A stretch of 64,000 nt of DNA from Achatina immaculata (taxonomy: Eukaryota; Mollusca; Gastropoda; Stylommatophora; Achatinidae), in the NCBI GenBank assembly GCA_009760885.1, contig CM019716.1:15386202-15450201 (forward strand), read 5' to 3'. Every line of letters begins with the position of its first letter. Position 1 is the first letter of the stretch. A program made the position numbers and the translations under genes. Of the stretch, positions 11,331 through 21,672 are shown piece after piece. The notes beneath the pieces were generated by a model that searched no databases, was not told where the DNA came from, and was given only the letters and a program-made list of their open reading frames with translations.

Positions 11331-12030
11331 ATATATGCTACCACGTGATTGTTTCCTCTACCAATCACATCGTTCCGCTTATCTCTGCTTTCCAGGTATG
11401 TGGTCACGTGACTAATTTTGATTATATCTCCTATGTGTAAAGTTTCTTGTAGATAATCGATTAAAAAGTAACAGATAAATCAACAGTTGGTAAAGATGGC
11501 ACTACAAGTAGCATAATTTATAACAGAGCTTCAGCAACATTTGTCAGCTATGAAGATCTATGTAAGTTCGTTTTCCTTCGTGTTCTATGATACTAAGTTT
11601 TACTATAATTAATGAAGACAACAGAAAACCTGTAGTTCTACGTATGCATGTAAACAATATCCAGGTATCAGACGTCTGTACAAGATCACTGTACCAACCG
11701 TTTTTTTTATTCCTGTAGTCTGGGGAATCATGTAACCTGTCTGTTTACATCAGTTTTGTCGTTTAGAGTTCATACTTATAGTTCAAGTTTCTTCATACTT
11801 TTTAAAACAAATCAGTTTTTCAGTGTTAGACTAATAGTGGCCGTTGTTTTTTACTAAAACTTTTACTGTTTTTTTTTTGGGCACCCTCTAGCAAGATCTA
11901 CTAATGTACATTTCGCAGTGAAGTCTCGTATGAAAGCCCGGATGAAGAGTATGACAGACAGATTTTCAAAGCCAGCAGCCATCTTTAACAGTCCCTAATT
12001 TTATTGGTAACAAAATGTTTACCTTCATCT
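11331..12030. other. No recognisable feature
   Basis: Unique-looking sequence. Two CACGTGA-type motifs occur (11343 and 11404), but nothing supports a promoter or gene. Confidence 0.5.
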
Positions 12031-12715
12031 CTCTCTCTCTCTCTCTCTCTGAACCTTAAGTGCCCAGAGCACATGGGGCTTCCGCAAGGGTTTTCCACAA
12101 ATGCCTTTCCTTTGCCTTTTTTTCTGCTCCTGCCCAGGTGAGCCCTCTATTGGTCAACATCCTCTCTGTTGTTCTTCTCCACGTCTCTTTTGGTCTACCC
12201 TTACTTCTGTTCCCCTGTGGTGTCCATCTTAGTGTTATTTTTGGTAGTGAGTTGTCAGTCATTCGGAGCACATGTCCCAACCATCGCCAGCGTCTTTCCT
12301 CAATAATTGCTGTCAGTGGCTTCATCTGCATTTCTACCAACAAGATGTTATTTCTTACAATGTTTGGCCAAAATATTTTTCTAATTCTTTGTAAACATTT
12401 AGTCTGGAACGAATTCAATTTGTTTTCTATGGTTTTGGTGATTTTCCAGCATTCACTTCCATAGAGTAGTACACCTAGAACATTACTCTTAAATATCCTG
12501 ATTTTCGTATTTATGCTTTTTTTTTTAGATTTCCATACAGTCTGCAGCATTGCAAAAGCCTGGTTTGCTCTAGTAAGTCTGCTATTGATGTCCTCTGTGA
12601 TGTCTCCATTTTCTACTACTCTACTGCCAAGGTATACAAATTCGTTGACCTCCTCCACCAACTTGCTATCTACTCTGAGTACATTTCTGTTGTTCACATT
12701 TTGCTTCATTAACTT
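12031..12715 (-). mobile_element. LINE-B 3' fragment with (GA)n tail, minus strand
   Basis: A 217-codon open frame (12056-12709) gives the C-terminal third of a reverse transcriptase: VYLGSRVVENGD, VLLYGSECWKITKTIENKLNSF, RWRWLGHVLRM and RSKGRPKETWRRTTERM. It ends CALGT, with only a few bases between the stop and a (GA)n tail (CT run at 12031-12051 on the plus strand). It is 5' truncated at the point where the minus-strand sequence begins MKQNVNNRN. The second copy, 14253-15360, is in the opposite orientation and very similar. Confidence 0.85.
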
Positions 12716-12772
12716 CCTTCACAGAACATGTTTTTAATGGTCTGTCGATTTATTTCATTATTTCAGTTTTAA

Positions 12773-12855
12773 TAGCGAACTTTCTTTTGATCTTCATGTC
12801 AGTCAGATACATGGCGAACTTTCTTTTGATCTTCATGACAGTCAGAACACGTGGC
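12773..12855. repeat. Two-copy tandem duplication (~42 bp)
   Basis: The block GCGAACTTTCTTTTGATCTT...CAGTCAGA is present twice in tandem with a few differences. The surrounding 12716-12980 has no other recognisable content. Confidence 0.7.
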
Positions 12856-13005
12856 TTCATCTATAACCCACGGAGTCTCATTGTTGTATCCTTGGCTATC
12901 GGAGACATTTCTTTGCATTGTTTCCCCTGCTTGTTCTAGCTAGGATTCTTCATGAAGATTTTCAGCCCGTCTGTAGTACAGATATATATATATATGTATA
13001 AAGCT

Positions 13006-13258
13006 AAAGGTAATCCTGTCATGCCTTAGAGGCACATAGGGATATGGTGTTAGTGCCCATATTTTCCTTGACCTGTCAGCACACTAGAGGGTGATATGGT
13101 CAGTATCACGCCTGGCCGCCTTTCCTTCCCCAACTCTAGAAGAAATCGGGTACCCATTTCTACAGCAGGGGTGACTGGGGCGCCTCTGGACGGATTCGAA
13201 CCCCGACCTTCGCCATCAGCGACAGTTGCACTAACCACTTCGCCACTCAGACGCCCAT
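13006..13258 (-). mobile_element. tRNA-derived SINE (family S1), minus strand
   Basis: Read on the minus strand, the head has CTGAGTGGCGAAGTGGTTAG (A-box-like) and GGGTTCGAATCC (perfect B-box type). The body has ATGGGTACCC, CAGGCGTGATACTGACC and an end like GGATTACCTTTAGCTTTATA. Both ends lie in (TA)n runs (12983-12998 and 13255-13270), consistent with insertion into a TA microsatellite. The short minus-strand frame 13050-13238 is incidental. Confidence 0.85.
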
Positions 13259-13280
13259 ATATATATATAAAATCTCATAC

Positions 13281-13675
13281 ATGCAGGCCGAGAAAGACAT
13301 AAATGCCTTTGAATGTAAATGCTACAGAAGAGTTCTTCAAATATCATGGACACAAAAAAGAACAAATATATCCATACTACAAGAACTTAATATTGAAGAA
13401 GCCTGGCTAGTAAAGAGTATTAAACAGAGAAAACGTAAATATTTTGGACACATTAAACGTCATGATAATCTAGAGAAAACCATCTTGGAAGGGTACATAA
13501 TGGGAACAAGAAAGAGAGGAAGACCAAGGCGAAGATGGCTGCAAGATATCGTTGATAATCTAAAAATGAATGCATCAGCAGCAGGCCATCTTGCTCACAA
13601 CAGAGAGGCCTACAGGAGTACTGTTAGGGAGGCAAAGTTCCACAAGGGACATGAAAATGAATGAATATCTCATAA
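13281..13675 (+). mobile_element. LINE-C 3' fragment with (GAAT)n tail
   Basis: Open frame 13281-13664 encodes the extreme C-terminus of an endonuclease-reverse transcriptase: INAFECKCYRRVLQISWTQ, NISILQELNIEE, KYFGHIKRHDNLEKTILEG and KRGRPRRRWLQDIVDNL. It ends at a short GAATGAAT tail. Relatives in this window are at 17395, 27430 (minus), 32521, 49681 and 55100 (minus), all 5' truncated. Confidence 0.85.
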
Positions 13676-14227
13676 ATTTTGTGTATTGTGTCGGTTTGAT
13701 CACAATGGCAGTTGAAATAGCAGTTCGGTGTACATGACATGAATCTGAGAATGCTTTCGGAAGCCTCATACACTCTGCTGGATGCGGTGCTGTGCCCAGG
13801 AATCTTGGACTAATATTTGTTGTTATTCCACTTAACGTTATCAAGAATTTACAAGAGCACTGTTTGCATTACACCCGTAATAGCAGATACAAGACTCACA
13901 GTTATTCTGATAGCCTGTGTAATATTTCCTGCTGTTATTATGTGTTCAGTCGTGATGTTTGTAAGGACCTGGTTTTCATGATGTTACAATTCAGTCGATG
14001 CACGACATCACGGGCTGAGAAAGCCAACGATATCGATCTAACCAACGTGTTTAGATCGATGTACCAGTTCCCAGCAGCTCTCCTCACTTTTAATGGTAAT
14101 GCACAATATGCGCAGACGGACAGCGCAGTTATGATAGTACACAGCAGCAACCTTCGCCACAGTTCCCGAAAGAACTACAGTATAAACAACCCGGACCACA
14201 ACTTTGACTGTAGCTTCCACTGAATAC
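13676..14227. other. No recognisable feature
   Basis: The plus-strand frame of 143 codons (13792-14223) has no recognisable domain. It has overlapping frames on the other strand and is not called as a gene. Confidence 0.4.
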
Positions 14228-14252
14228 CAGAATTCGACAGTTTTAGATTAGA

Positions 14253-15360
14253 ATGCTAGATTTTGAGAAAGCCTTTGACAGTGTCAACAGAGATGCACTG
14301 TGGAAAATCCTAAGATGGCATGGCCTCCCCCATAAAATAGTTAATGTAATCAAAGCCCTATACGAGGGTTTTCAGTGCAAAGTTATCTGTGGAGAACATA
14401 CCTCCAGCAGCTTTAGGGTACAAACAGGAGTGAAACAGGGATGTGTACTATCACCAACATTATTTATCTTGGCAGTAGACTGGTTAATGAAGGAGGCAAC
14501 ATCAGACAAACGCAGAGGATTACAATGGACCCTTGACACAGTGCTGGAGGACCTTGACTTTGCGGACGACATTTGTCTATTATCAAGCAGTCACAAAGAT
14601 ATGCAAGATAAAATAAACAAGTTAACCCAGAATGCAAACAACATAGGACTAAAGATCAACGTAGGAAAGACAAAGTTAATGAAGCAAAATGTGAACAACA
14701 GAAATGTACTCAGAGTAGATAACAAGTTAGTGGAGGAGGTCAACGAATTTGTATACCTTGGCAGCAGAGTAGTAGAAAATGGAGACAGCACAGAGGACAT
14801 CAACAGCAGACTTACTAGAGCAAACCAGGCTTTTGCAATGCTACAGAATATATGGAAATCAAATAAACTAAGCATAAATATGAAAATCAGGATATTTAAG
14901 ACTAATGTTCTAAGTGTACTACTCTATGGAAGTGAATGCTGGAAAATCACCAAAACCATAGAAAACAAGTTGAATTCTTTCCAGACTAAATGTTTACGTA
15001 GAATTAAAAAAATATTTTGGCCAAACACCATAAGAAATAACATCTTATTGGCAGAAATGCAGATGAAACCACTGACAACAATTATTGAGGAAAGACGCTG
15101 GCGATGGTTGGGACATGTGCTCCGAATGACTGACAACTCACTACCAAAAATAGCGCTAAGATGGACACCACAGTTGAGCAGAAGTAAGGGTAGACCAAAA
15201 GAGACATGGAGAAGAACAACAGAAAGGATGTTGAGCAATAGAGGGCTCACCTGGGCAAGAGCAGAAAAAAAGGCGAAAGACAGGCATTTGTGGAAAACCC
15301 TTGCGGAAGCCCCATGTGTCCTGGGCACTTAAGGTTCAGAGAGAGAGAGAGAGAGAGAGA
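14253..15360 (+). mobile_element. LINE-B, 5'-truncated copy with intact partial RT frame
   Basis: A continuous 359-codon frame (14253-15332) covers reverse-transcriptase motifs from MLDFEKAFDSVNRDALWKIL through GVKQGCVLSPTLF and the catalytic LDFADDICLL (FADD at residues 103-106) to the C-terminal GHVLRM and KGRPKETWRRTTERM blocks. The stop is followed almost at once by GGTTCA and a (GA)n tail (15337-15360). The endonuclease and fingers are lost by 5' truncation. The absence of stops suggests recent insertion. Immediate flanks on both sides carry the same ~20-bp unit (see the 15361 repeat). Confidence 0.9.
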
Positions 15361-15532
15361 TTAGAATCCAACAGTTTCAGATTAGAATTCAACAGTTTCA
15401 GATTGGAATCCAACAGTTTCAGATTATAATCCAACGGTTTAGAATCCAACAGTTTCAGATTAGAATCCAACAGTTTCAGATTAGAATTCAACAGTTTCAG
15501 ATTAGAATTCAACAGTTTCAGATTTGCCAGAT
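15361..15532. repeat. ~20-bp minisatellite flanking LINE-B
   Basis: Around nine units of the type AACAGTTTCAGATTAGAATC follow the GA tail. A single related unit (GACAGTTTTAGATTAGAATG) lies exactly at the 5' junction of the LINE at 14232-14251. Confidence 0.85.
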
Positions 15533-15799
15533 CAAAGCACAGAGAAGAACGTTATTAATTGTTTCATTTGGTTAATTTGTCTGTGCTGTTCCTCCCATCT
15601 TCCCCCCACGCGGTCTGCCCAATGTTCTTGGAAAACATGCTCATAGTGTTATTTTCTCTGTCAGTCTTCAGATCAGTTATAACAGCCGTTATCTTTGCTG
15701 TCTCTTCTGGAGAGATCAGTTCTTGAAGATACAAGCGTATCGAGCTGTGAATTAACTAACTACTTGAAGTATACAGAAAACAAAAACAATTTTTTTATA

Positions 15800-16022
15800 A
15801 ATAGGAAACAACGAGGCTTTGGTACGGTAAAGTAAGAGACCATAGTTTTGTAGGATTAGACCTGGAAAAAATCGTAAACAAAGCACTTTAGTGAGACGTG
15901 AGAGAAAGAAAAATCACAAGAGAATTACCTGGGATTCGAACACGGACTCTGGTAGGACGAGCAGCCGTCTAGCCACGAGAGAACAGAGTACTAACGAACT
16001 GAGCTATCTCACACCTCCAAAA
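15800..16022 (-). mobile_element. tRNA-headed SINE with a terminal inverted-repeat arm (family S2, copy 1)
   Basis: On the minus strand a tRNA-like head (GATAGCTCAGTTCGTTAGTAC A-box region; GTTCGAATCCC B box) is followed by a body ending at 15800-15829. Those last 30 bp match, in inverted orientation and with one mismatch, the 5' end of the second copy (55527-55556). The head also reads as a tRNA-like fold interrupted by an insertion (CTCTCGTGGCTAGACGGCTG). No coding potential. Confidence 0.75.
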
Positions 16023-16621
16023 TAACATTAAGAAAAGAAAATTCTCAAGTGAAAACGACACTAAAATGTGTTGACTGTTGATCAACATTATAAAACAGAG
16101 AGATAAAAGTGAACATTTAAAAGAGAAGGAAACGTGTTAAAGATGTAACTAATAGCTGTTTTATTTCTACATGACAATGATGGCTATACATGAAGTGTGA
16201 CCAGACCCCAGTTCTTGGAAGACCTTGCTGATGTTGACTAAAAGCTGAAGGTAATCTTCGGCCAACTGCTCAGAAGAAGCTGAAATGAAAAAACTCCTGC
16301 GAGATAATGAGGCAAGAATAGCGGAAGAAAAGAAGAAAATAAAACAGAAGATAGTATAGATAAGAGTGGTCTTACTTCAGAAAATTATCATCTGGACATT
16401 ATTAACAAGGTATGTTAGCTATCTTCACAAACAAGCATACACCATTTTTAAAGAACTTATAACTATACCCAGAATGCAACTGTGTTGTAGTTCAACTTTA
16501 CAAGAGTAACTGTTACTTACAAACAGACATCACATATTCAGACAAAATAACTACAAAATACCACCTGAACCAGTTTTTATTTAAATGTAGTATATGTAGG
16601 TCATTTTAACATCGTTATATC
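16023..16621. other. No recognisable feature
   Basis: Unique-looking AT-rich sequence with no supportable gene or repeat. The short LINE-D tail begins just after it. Confidence 0.5.
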
Positions 16622-16925
16622 TTATATATCTTATATCCTTCCCGTGCCGTTAAACGTTACATAGGGCTCCCAAGGTAGCTCGCCAATTTTTCCTGTCTTC
16701 GGCGAGTCTTTCAACTTCATCAAGGGATTTTATGCCTGTTAATTTGGCCTCTCTAAACAATGTCCTCTTTAGAGTTTCACGTGGTCTGCCTCTTTTTATT
16801 CGGCCTGTTGTGTTCCACTTGATAACTTGTTTTGGGATTCTCTGATCGCTTCTTCTCATCAAGCGACCAACATATGTCCATCTCCTTTACCTGATCACCC
16901 ATGAGCCTGGTTGTTGCTCAGTCAT
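16622..16925 (-). mobile_element. LINE-D 3' fragment, minus strand
   Basis: Frame 16650-16862 encodes RRSDQRIPKQVIKWNTTG, KRGRPRETLKRTLFREAKL and KNWRATLGALCNV, nearly the same as the C-terminus of the long LINE-D copy at 39665-42060. Its 3' end (GGCACGGGAAGGATATAAGA read on the minus strand) and AGATA tail also match. Homology continues up to about 16925 (QPGSWVIR region) beyond the open frame. Confidence 0.85.
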
Positions 16926-16964
16926 CTGAACATCCTACATATACAATAACACAAGACAAGAAAA

Positions 16965-17050
16965 GATGGATTGAGAAAGGGCAGAATGCAGGACGGGTCT
17001 GTGCCTCATTTCTTCACGCTGTTAAAATAAAGATCATTCATTCATCATGC
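16965..17050 (+). mobile_element. Dispersed 3'-end repeat with (ATTC)n tail, copy 2
   Basis: AAAGGGCAGAATGCAGGACG...TTCTTCACGCTGTTAAAATAAAGATCATTCATTC matches 2480-2579 and the ends of 52000-52320. It carries an AATAAA signal and ends in imperfect ATTC/CATT units. Confidence 0.6.
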
Positions 17051-17394
17051 ATTCATTCACAACAAAAAATTAACAACTGAATACCCAAGGAACTTGCAGA
17101 CACTGTAAAACTTGGTGGTTATGTATCCGCACTGGAACTTCCTAGAAGGAGCAGAGAATGCTTTTTTTACATGAGAAGAAATCTAGAGCTTGTAGATATT
17201 TTGATCAGAATTTTCCTGGAGTTATGTAGAGACCTACATCTCTAAGAAATAATGGCAGAAACTGCGATTCAGCAGTTTACAACAGAAAACAGGCAGAACG
17301 TGTTATACAGATATGAAAAGACACGCGCTGTAAACATTAATTCTCTTTAAACAGCTTCGGCCAACAATTATACAACTATATTCAGTAGTATATA

Positions 17395-17580
17395 TCGCAA
17401 CATATACCTGTGAGACCTGGACACTTAACAAAAAAGCTGAGAAACACATAAATGCCTTTGAATGTAAATGCTACAGAAGAGTTCTTCAAATATCATGCAC
17501 ACAAAAAATAACAAATATATCCATACTACAAGAACTTAATATTGAAGAAGGTTGGCTAGTAAAGAGGATTAAAAAGAGGA
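17395..17580 (+). mobile_element. LINE-C fragment, 3' end cut by a TA run
   Basis: It reads TCETWTLNKKAEKHINAFECKCYRRVLQIS..., a little further 5' than the 13281 copy, and stops at EGWLVKRIKK where a (TA)n tract (17581-17612) begins. Beyond the tract lies the 3' end of LINE-A in opposite orientation. Upstream, 17051-17394 holds nothing recognisable. Confidence 0.8.
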
Positions 17581-17581
17581 T

Positions 17582-17614
<33 letters not shown>

Positions 17615-17673
17615 CATCAGGTGCAGTGCTGACTGGCGTTGGCTATTATGCTTCTCCAGAGTACCCTCTCACA

Positions 17674-19190
17674 TCATCCCGTCAGACTGTCCAGTATCAT
17701 TTCTCTTGGTCTTCCTCTTGATCTTCTTCCTTCTATTTTTCCTATTGTTATAATATTTTCAATGCCCCCTCTTCTCATTGCATGTCCTATGAAAGTACAT
17801 TGTCTCTCTCTTATCTTTTTGACAAGGTTTTTTGTCTCTCCAGCCCTTCTCATACATTCTTCATTAGTTATTTTTGCTGTCCAGGGGATTCGCAACATTC
17901 TTCTAATATACCACATTTCTGCTGCTTCCAATGATTTTTTGCAGACTTGCCTATTGTCCATGATTCACTTCCATATAACATGATAGGTTCAATATAGCAT
18001 TTTAGGACTCGTTTTCTAATATTCATTGATAAAGATGTGTTAGCTAATATGTTTCTCATTCTCTGAAATGCAGTCTTTGCTTGCTCTATTCTGTTCCTAA
18101 TTTCTGTTCTGCATTTCCAATCTGAAGTTATTACTGCTCCAAGGTATTTGAATTTCTGCACCTGCTTTAGAATAGTTCCGTGTAATTTAATACTGCATGC
18201 TGGTGGATTCTGTTTCTTAGATATAACCATATAACTCTGTCTTTTGATGTTCAAAGTAAGGCCTTTCTGTTCACTTTCTTTGGCGACTTTATCCAAGAGA
18301 TTTTGCAGGTCTTGTTGGTTCTCAGTTATCAGTACTGTGTCGTCAGCATACCGAAGGTTGTTAATATTGTATCCTCCAATTTTTATGCCTGGTTCTGTGA
18401 TGATTGTTCTTAGAATATTCTCGCTATACAGAGAAAAAAGGTCTGGAGATAGTACACATCCTTGTCGCACCCCTTGTTTTATAGGTTGATATTTTCCAAT
18501 TCTATTTTCAACTCGAACTGCTGCTTCTTGCTGCCAGTATAGATGTTTTACAATCCTCAGGTCTTTGCCGTCTATATTGATGTCTTCAAGCATTTTAATA
18601 ATTTCATTATGTTTCACCTTGTCAAATGCCTTGGTGTAATCAATGAAGCATAAGTAGAGATCTTTCTGCACTTCTAAAGCTCTTTCTGTTAGTGTTCGTA
18701 AAGCATAAATGGCATTTTGCGTTCCCTTTCCTTCAACAAATCCAAACTGTTCATCTGCTATTTCCATTTTTATCTTTTTCCTTGTTCTTCTCATAATTAT
18801 TCTCAGAAGTAGCTTCGTTATGTGACATGAGAGGCTGATAGTCCGGTGGTCATCACATTCCTTTGCACCTGGTTTCTTTGGTAGTGCTATAAACGTGGAT
18901 TTAATCAGGTCACTGGGAATATAACCACTGTTGTAAATGTCATTCAGTAACTTGGTTATTATTTTTATTCCTGTCTCCTCTAGTGCCTCTATTTCTTCTA
19001 TTGTTATATTATCAGGCCCAGTCGCTTTTCCTTTCTTCATGTGTTTGATGGCATCTATGATTTCATCTTCAAGTATTGGTGGTCCATCACAGTTTTCAGT
19101 ATCTGGTGTTAATTCTGGTCTTTCTCCTCCAAATAGCTCACCGATATACTCTGTCCACCTGTCGAAAATGTCTTCTTTTCCCATTAACAT
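17674..19190 (-). pseudogene. LINE-A reverse transcriptase
   Basis: The 440-codon frame holds [32 protein letters not shown] (the usual YRPISL block has diverged), [42 protein letters not shown] and the catalytic RYADDTVLI (YADD at residues 281-284), then KFKYLGAVI and [10 protein letters not shown] frameshift around 17870-17960 moves the C-terminus ([34 protein letters not shown]) to another frame. The start is a Met immediately after the stop of the upstream endonuclease frame and is unlikely to be a real initiation site. Confidence 0.85.
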
Positions 19191-19191
19191 T

Positions 19192-20523
19192 TTACCTTTT
19201 GTTGTAAGATGTTAATTTCAGGCATCCTGTGTTATATTTTGTTTTCCTGTCTATGAGTTCATTAATTCGTTTGTGCATGTTTTTGCTGTCTTTAATATGA
19301 GAGTCCTCTATCTGTCTGGACTGTTCATTTAACCACACTTCTTTTGCTTCTCTGCATTTGCGTCTTATTTCTTTATTTATCTTGTTATATTTTTTCTCGT
19401 TATTTTTACTCCTTCTCCTCTTGTCCATCAGTCGTAAGATGTCGTCTGTCATCCATTTATTTGTAGGGGCTTCTTTTTTTGGTGGTATTATCTCCTTAAC
19501 AGTTTGGTGGATAGAATCTCTTAACATTTCCCATTGTTCATCTATACTATTTATCTTTGCTATTGCATTGTATCTATTTGTTATAATAACTTTGTATTGT
19601 TCTCGCAGTTCTTGGTCATTTTTAAGAAGTTCTGTATTCAGTTTGATGTTTCTCACTTTTCTGCCTGCTTTCTTTAGTTTTATAATAACTTTTCCACAGA
19701 GTGGATCATGGTCACTATTGCAGTCAGCTCCTGTAATGCATTGCGGAATCGTTTGTTGATTAATTATGTAGTCTATCTGGTTAAAAGTCTTTTTGTCTGG
19801 ACTGCACCACGTTGCCAGTCTTCGAGGATGTTGTTTAAACCAGGTGTTTCCTACAAACATGCTGTGCATTCTTGCCCATTCAATTAATTTATAACCTCTG
19901 TCATTCCTCTCCCCCAGTCCATAGTCACCAACGATGTCTGAAATTCTTCCTTTACCAACTTTGGCATTAAAATCTCCCATGACTATGGTAACTTCATGTG
20001 ACTTTGTGTGTTTTAGTGGTGTCTCTATGTCATTATAAAATAGCTGTACATCTTCTTCAGAGCTTTCAGATGTTGGAGCGTACACTTGTATAATATTTAT
20101 GTTTATTGGTTGTCCTTTCAGTTGGGCTAGCAGGACTCGGTCCGAGATGTTCAAATATCCTACAATTGTCCTTGCCGTTTGTTCATCAAATATAATTCCT
20201 ACTCCTCGTTCATGTTTCTCGCTTCCTGAATATATTATTGTATATTTATCTGAGTGTATCTTCCCTGCACCTGTCCATCTAACTTCACTCATTCCTAATA
20301 TGTTGATCTTCATCCTTTCCATTTCCATCTTTACATTTTCTAATTTTCCAGCCTGGAATAAAGTTCTAACATTCCATGTTGCTATTTTGAACTTGTTAGT
20401 TTTGCCACCAGTAGCTTGATGACGATCTGGCCTCACCTGTGGCTCATGAGCTGCCCTACCGGACGAGGCTGTTCCAGAGGAAGATCCATTAACGTCGTTC
20501 ATGATGAATCTCTGTTTAAGCAT
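19192..20523 (-). pseudogene. LINE-A apurinic-like endonuclease (CFDP2-like)
   Basis: The 443-codon frame has the exonuclease-endonuclease-phosphatase fold motifs in order: ATWNVRTL (residues ~48-55), ILGMSEVRWTG, IIQVYAPTSES, VTIVMGDFNAKVG, a TW..P....QIDYIIN block and CNSDHDPL. These supply the catalytic Asn, Glu, Asp and SDH residues used to nick target DNA. A charged linker leads to the RT. The frame ends TSYNKR-stop, four or so residues longer than expected at this joint; the extra bases coincide with a 20-bp direct repeat described in the findings. No internal stop is present, so decay is slight. Confidence 0.85.
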
Positions 20524-20875
20524 AACTATTCTTGGGAATTACAACAGTGGTTTCCCGTTACCTTCTGTCGGTTTGTGTACGGACTCTCCGCTAGCCTTTG
20601 GACACCCTGTCCTACCCGCAAGGCAGCGGGAGCGAGAGGTTTTAAGGCGCCTCTGACCCGCCTGGTATTCCCTTCACTGAGCACCTGAGGCACTTTAGTA
20701 GAGCCACCTAATACCCCACCTCGCTCTCTGAGTCTACCGCCAGTTGGTCCGAGTCTGATTATTTGGATAACTCCTTATTCACAGGGGTCCTCCATATCTG
20801 GAGGACTTTCACCATCCGCCACCTGTGACGCGCTGGGTTGGGGATGGTTGCCCCAGCTTTACCCAGATTGTAATG
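20524..20875 (-). promoter_or_regulatory. LINE-A 5' leader
   Basis: About 350 bp of GC-richer sequence upstream of the endonuclease frame. It includes two clear hairpins on the minus strand: GTCCTCCA-GATA-TGGAGGAC (20779-20798) and CTGGGT...GCTGGGGCAACCATCCCC...ACCCAG (about 20833-20866). Family knowledge: RTE-type leaders carry internal promoters and may fold. No ribozyme could be modelled here. The leader ends near 20875, where AT-rich flank begins. Confidence 0.55.
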
Positions 20876-20880
20876 ATACA

Positions 20881-21494
20881 GGTCAGAATATTATTTGTTT
20901 TCATTTTGTTGTTGTTGTAAGATGTTAATTTATAATTTGTATGAACAGCAAACCATCAAAATAATAAATAATATAAGAAATAAGAATAACAGAAACTATA
21001 CGATATAAACACATCCATCCAGTAATACTCTTTATCAGTGATCTGCAAAGCGATCATCGCCCAATACGCTTTGTGGCGTCTTATAAGACAACAATAAATT
21101 CTCTTCACTTCTCAATGCCTGCAGACAGTCTTTGTACTGGGGCTTTCTGTTTTGCCCGCTAATCATTAATACTTCTACAGAAAACAGTGACAACAAGTGC
21201 AGACTTTATGAATATGAAACGTACATAGGGAACAGGCAGTATATGCTTGAAAGTCAAAATATGAGACAATAAAATATAACAATATGTGTTTTTCATATAT
21301 GCAGCTATAACTAGTTGATCTTACTGTACTTTTAAGATGATAAAAAATTAGCAAATTTAACATTTTTTGTCTAAACCTGGTAGAGGATTTTCAACTTAAA
21401 TATGCATATTTTGTCAGTGAGTATTGTAACAGGATTTATCTTTGAACATATAGACCACCTTTCATGTCAGACAATGCATTTTTCTATAAATGTA
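20881..21494. other. No recognisable feature
   Basis: AT-rich flank of LINE-A. Only 20912-20931 is notable, repeating 19199-19218 exactly. Confidence 0.5.
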
Positions 21495-21672
21495 TATTCT
21501 TTCTCCTCTTCTTTCTCAGCATTCCGAGCCATTAAGGCTCACTGCTGCAGGTAAAGTTTGCCTCCATTCCTCTCTATTCCTAAATTTCTCTCTCCATTTG
21601 GTGACATTAATTCCTGTATATCCTTTCCTATGTTGTAACTCCATCTCTGTCTGGTACAGCTCTGAGTCTTGT
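21495..21672 (-). mobile_element. LINE-E 3' end, minus strand
   Basis: The TTCCGAGCCATTAAGGCTCA block and the following CCTCCATTCCTCTCTATTCC are shared with LINE-E at 42966-43785 and 49452-50110. The (GAA)n tail appears as interrupted TTCTTC at 21495-21520. Only the last ~170 bp of the element are present. Confidence 0.75.

Larger units (their letters stand above)
17613..20875 (-). mobile_element. LINE-A: nearly complete RTE-type retrotransposon, minus strand
   Basis: Read on the minus strand: a GC-richer 5' leader (20875-20524), an endonuclease frame (20523-19192), a reverse-transcriptase frame (19190-17868), a frameshifted C-terminus (17961-17674), then a 3' end with CTGATGAT running into TA repeats at about 17613. 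The two main frames meet at 19191, where a single-frame change separates them, so the element probably once had one long ORF. A second 3' fragment is at 52715-52952. Confidence 0.85.

Noticed and set aside
13792..14223. 143-codon plus-strand frame before LINE-B
   Set aside because: No recognisable domain, overlapping frames on the opposite strand, and no second evidence.
13140..16022. Functional tRNA genes on the minus strand (near 13200 and 15960)
   Set aside because: A and B boxes are good, but acceptor stems do not pair and each head continues into a SINE body present in other copies.
20770..20875. HDV-like self-cleaving ribozyme in the LINE-A leader
   Set aside because: GGGCAACC and GGTGGCGGATGG recall parts of the HDV-like core, and RTE-type leaders can carry such ribozymes. 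However, no P1 partner lies upstream and the bases between these motifs pair as a simple hairpin instead of the nested pseudoknot.
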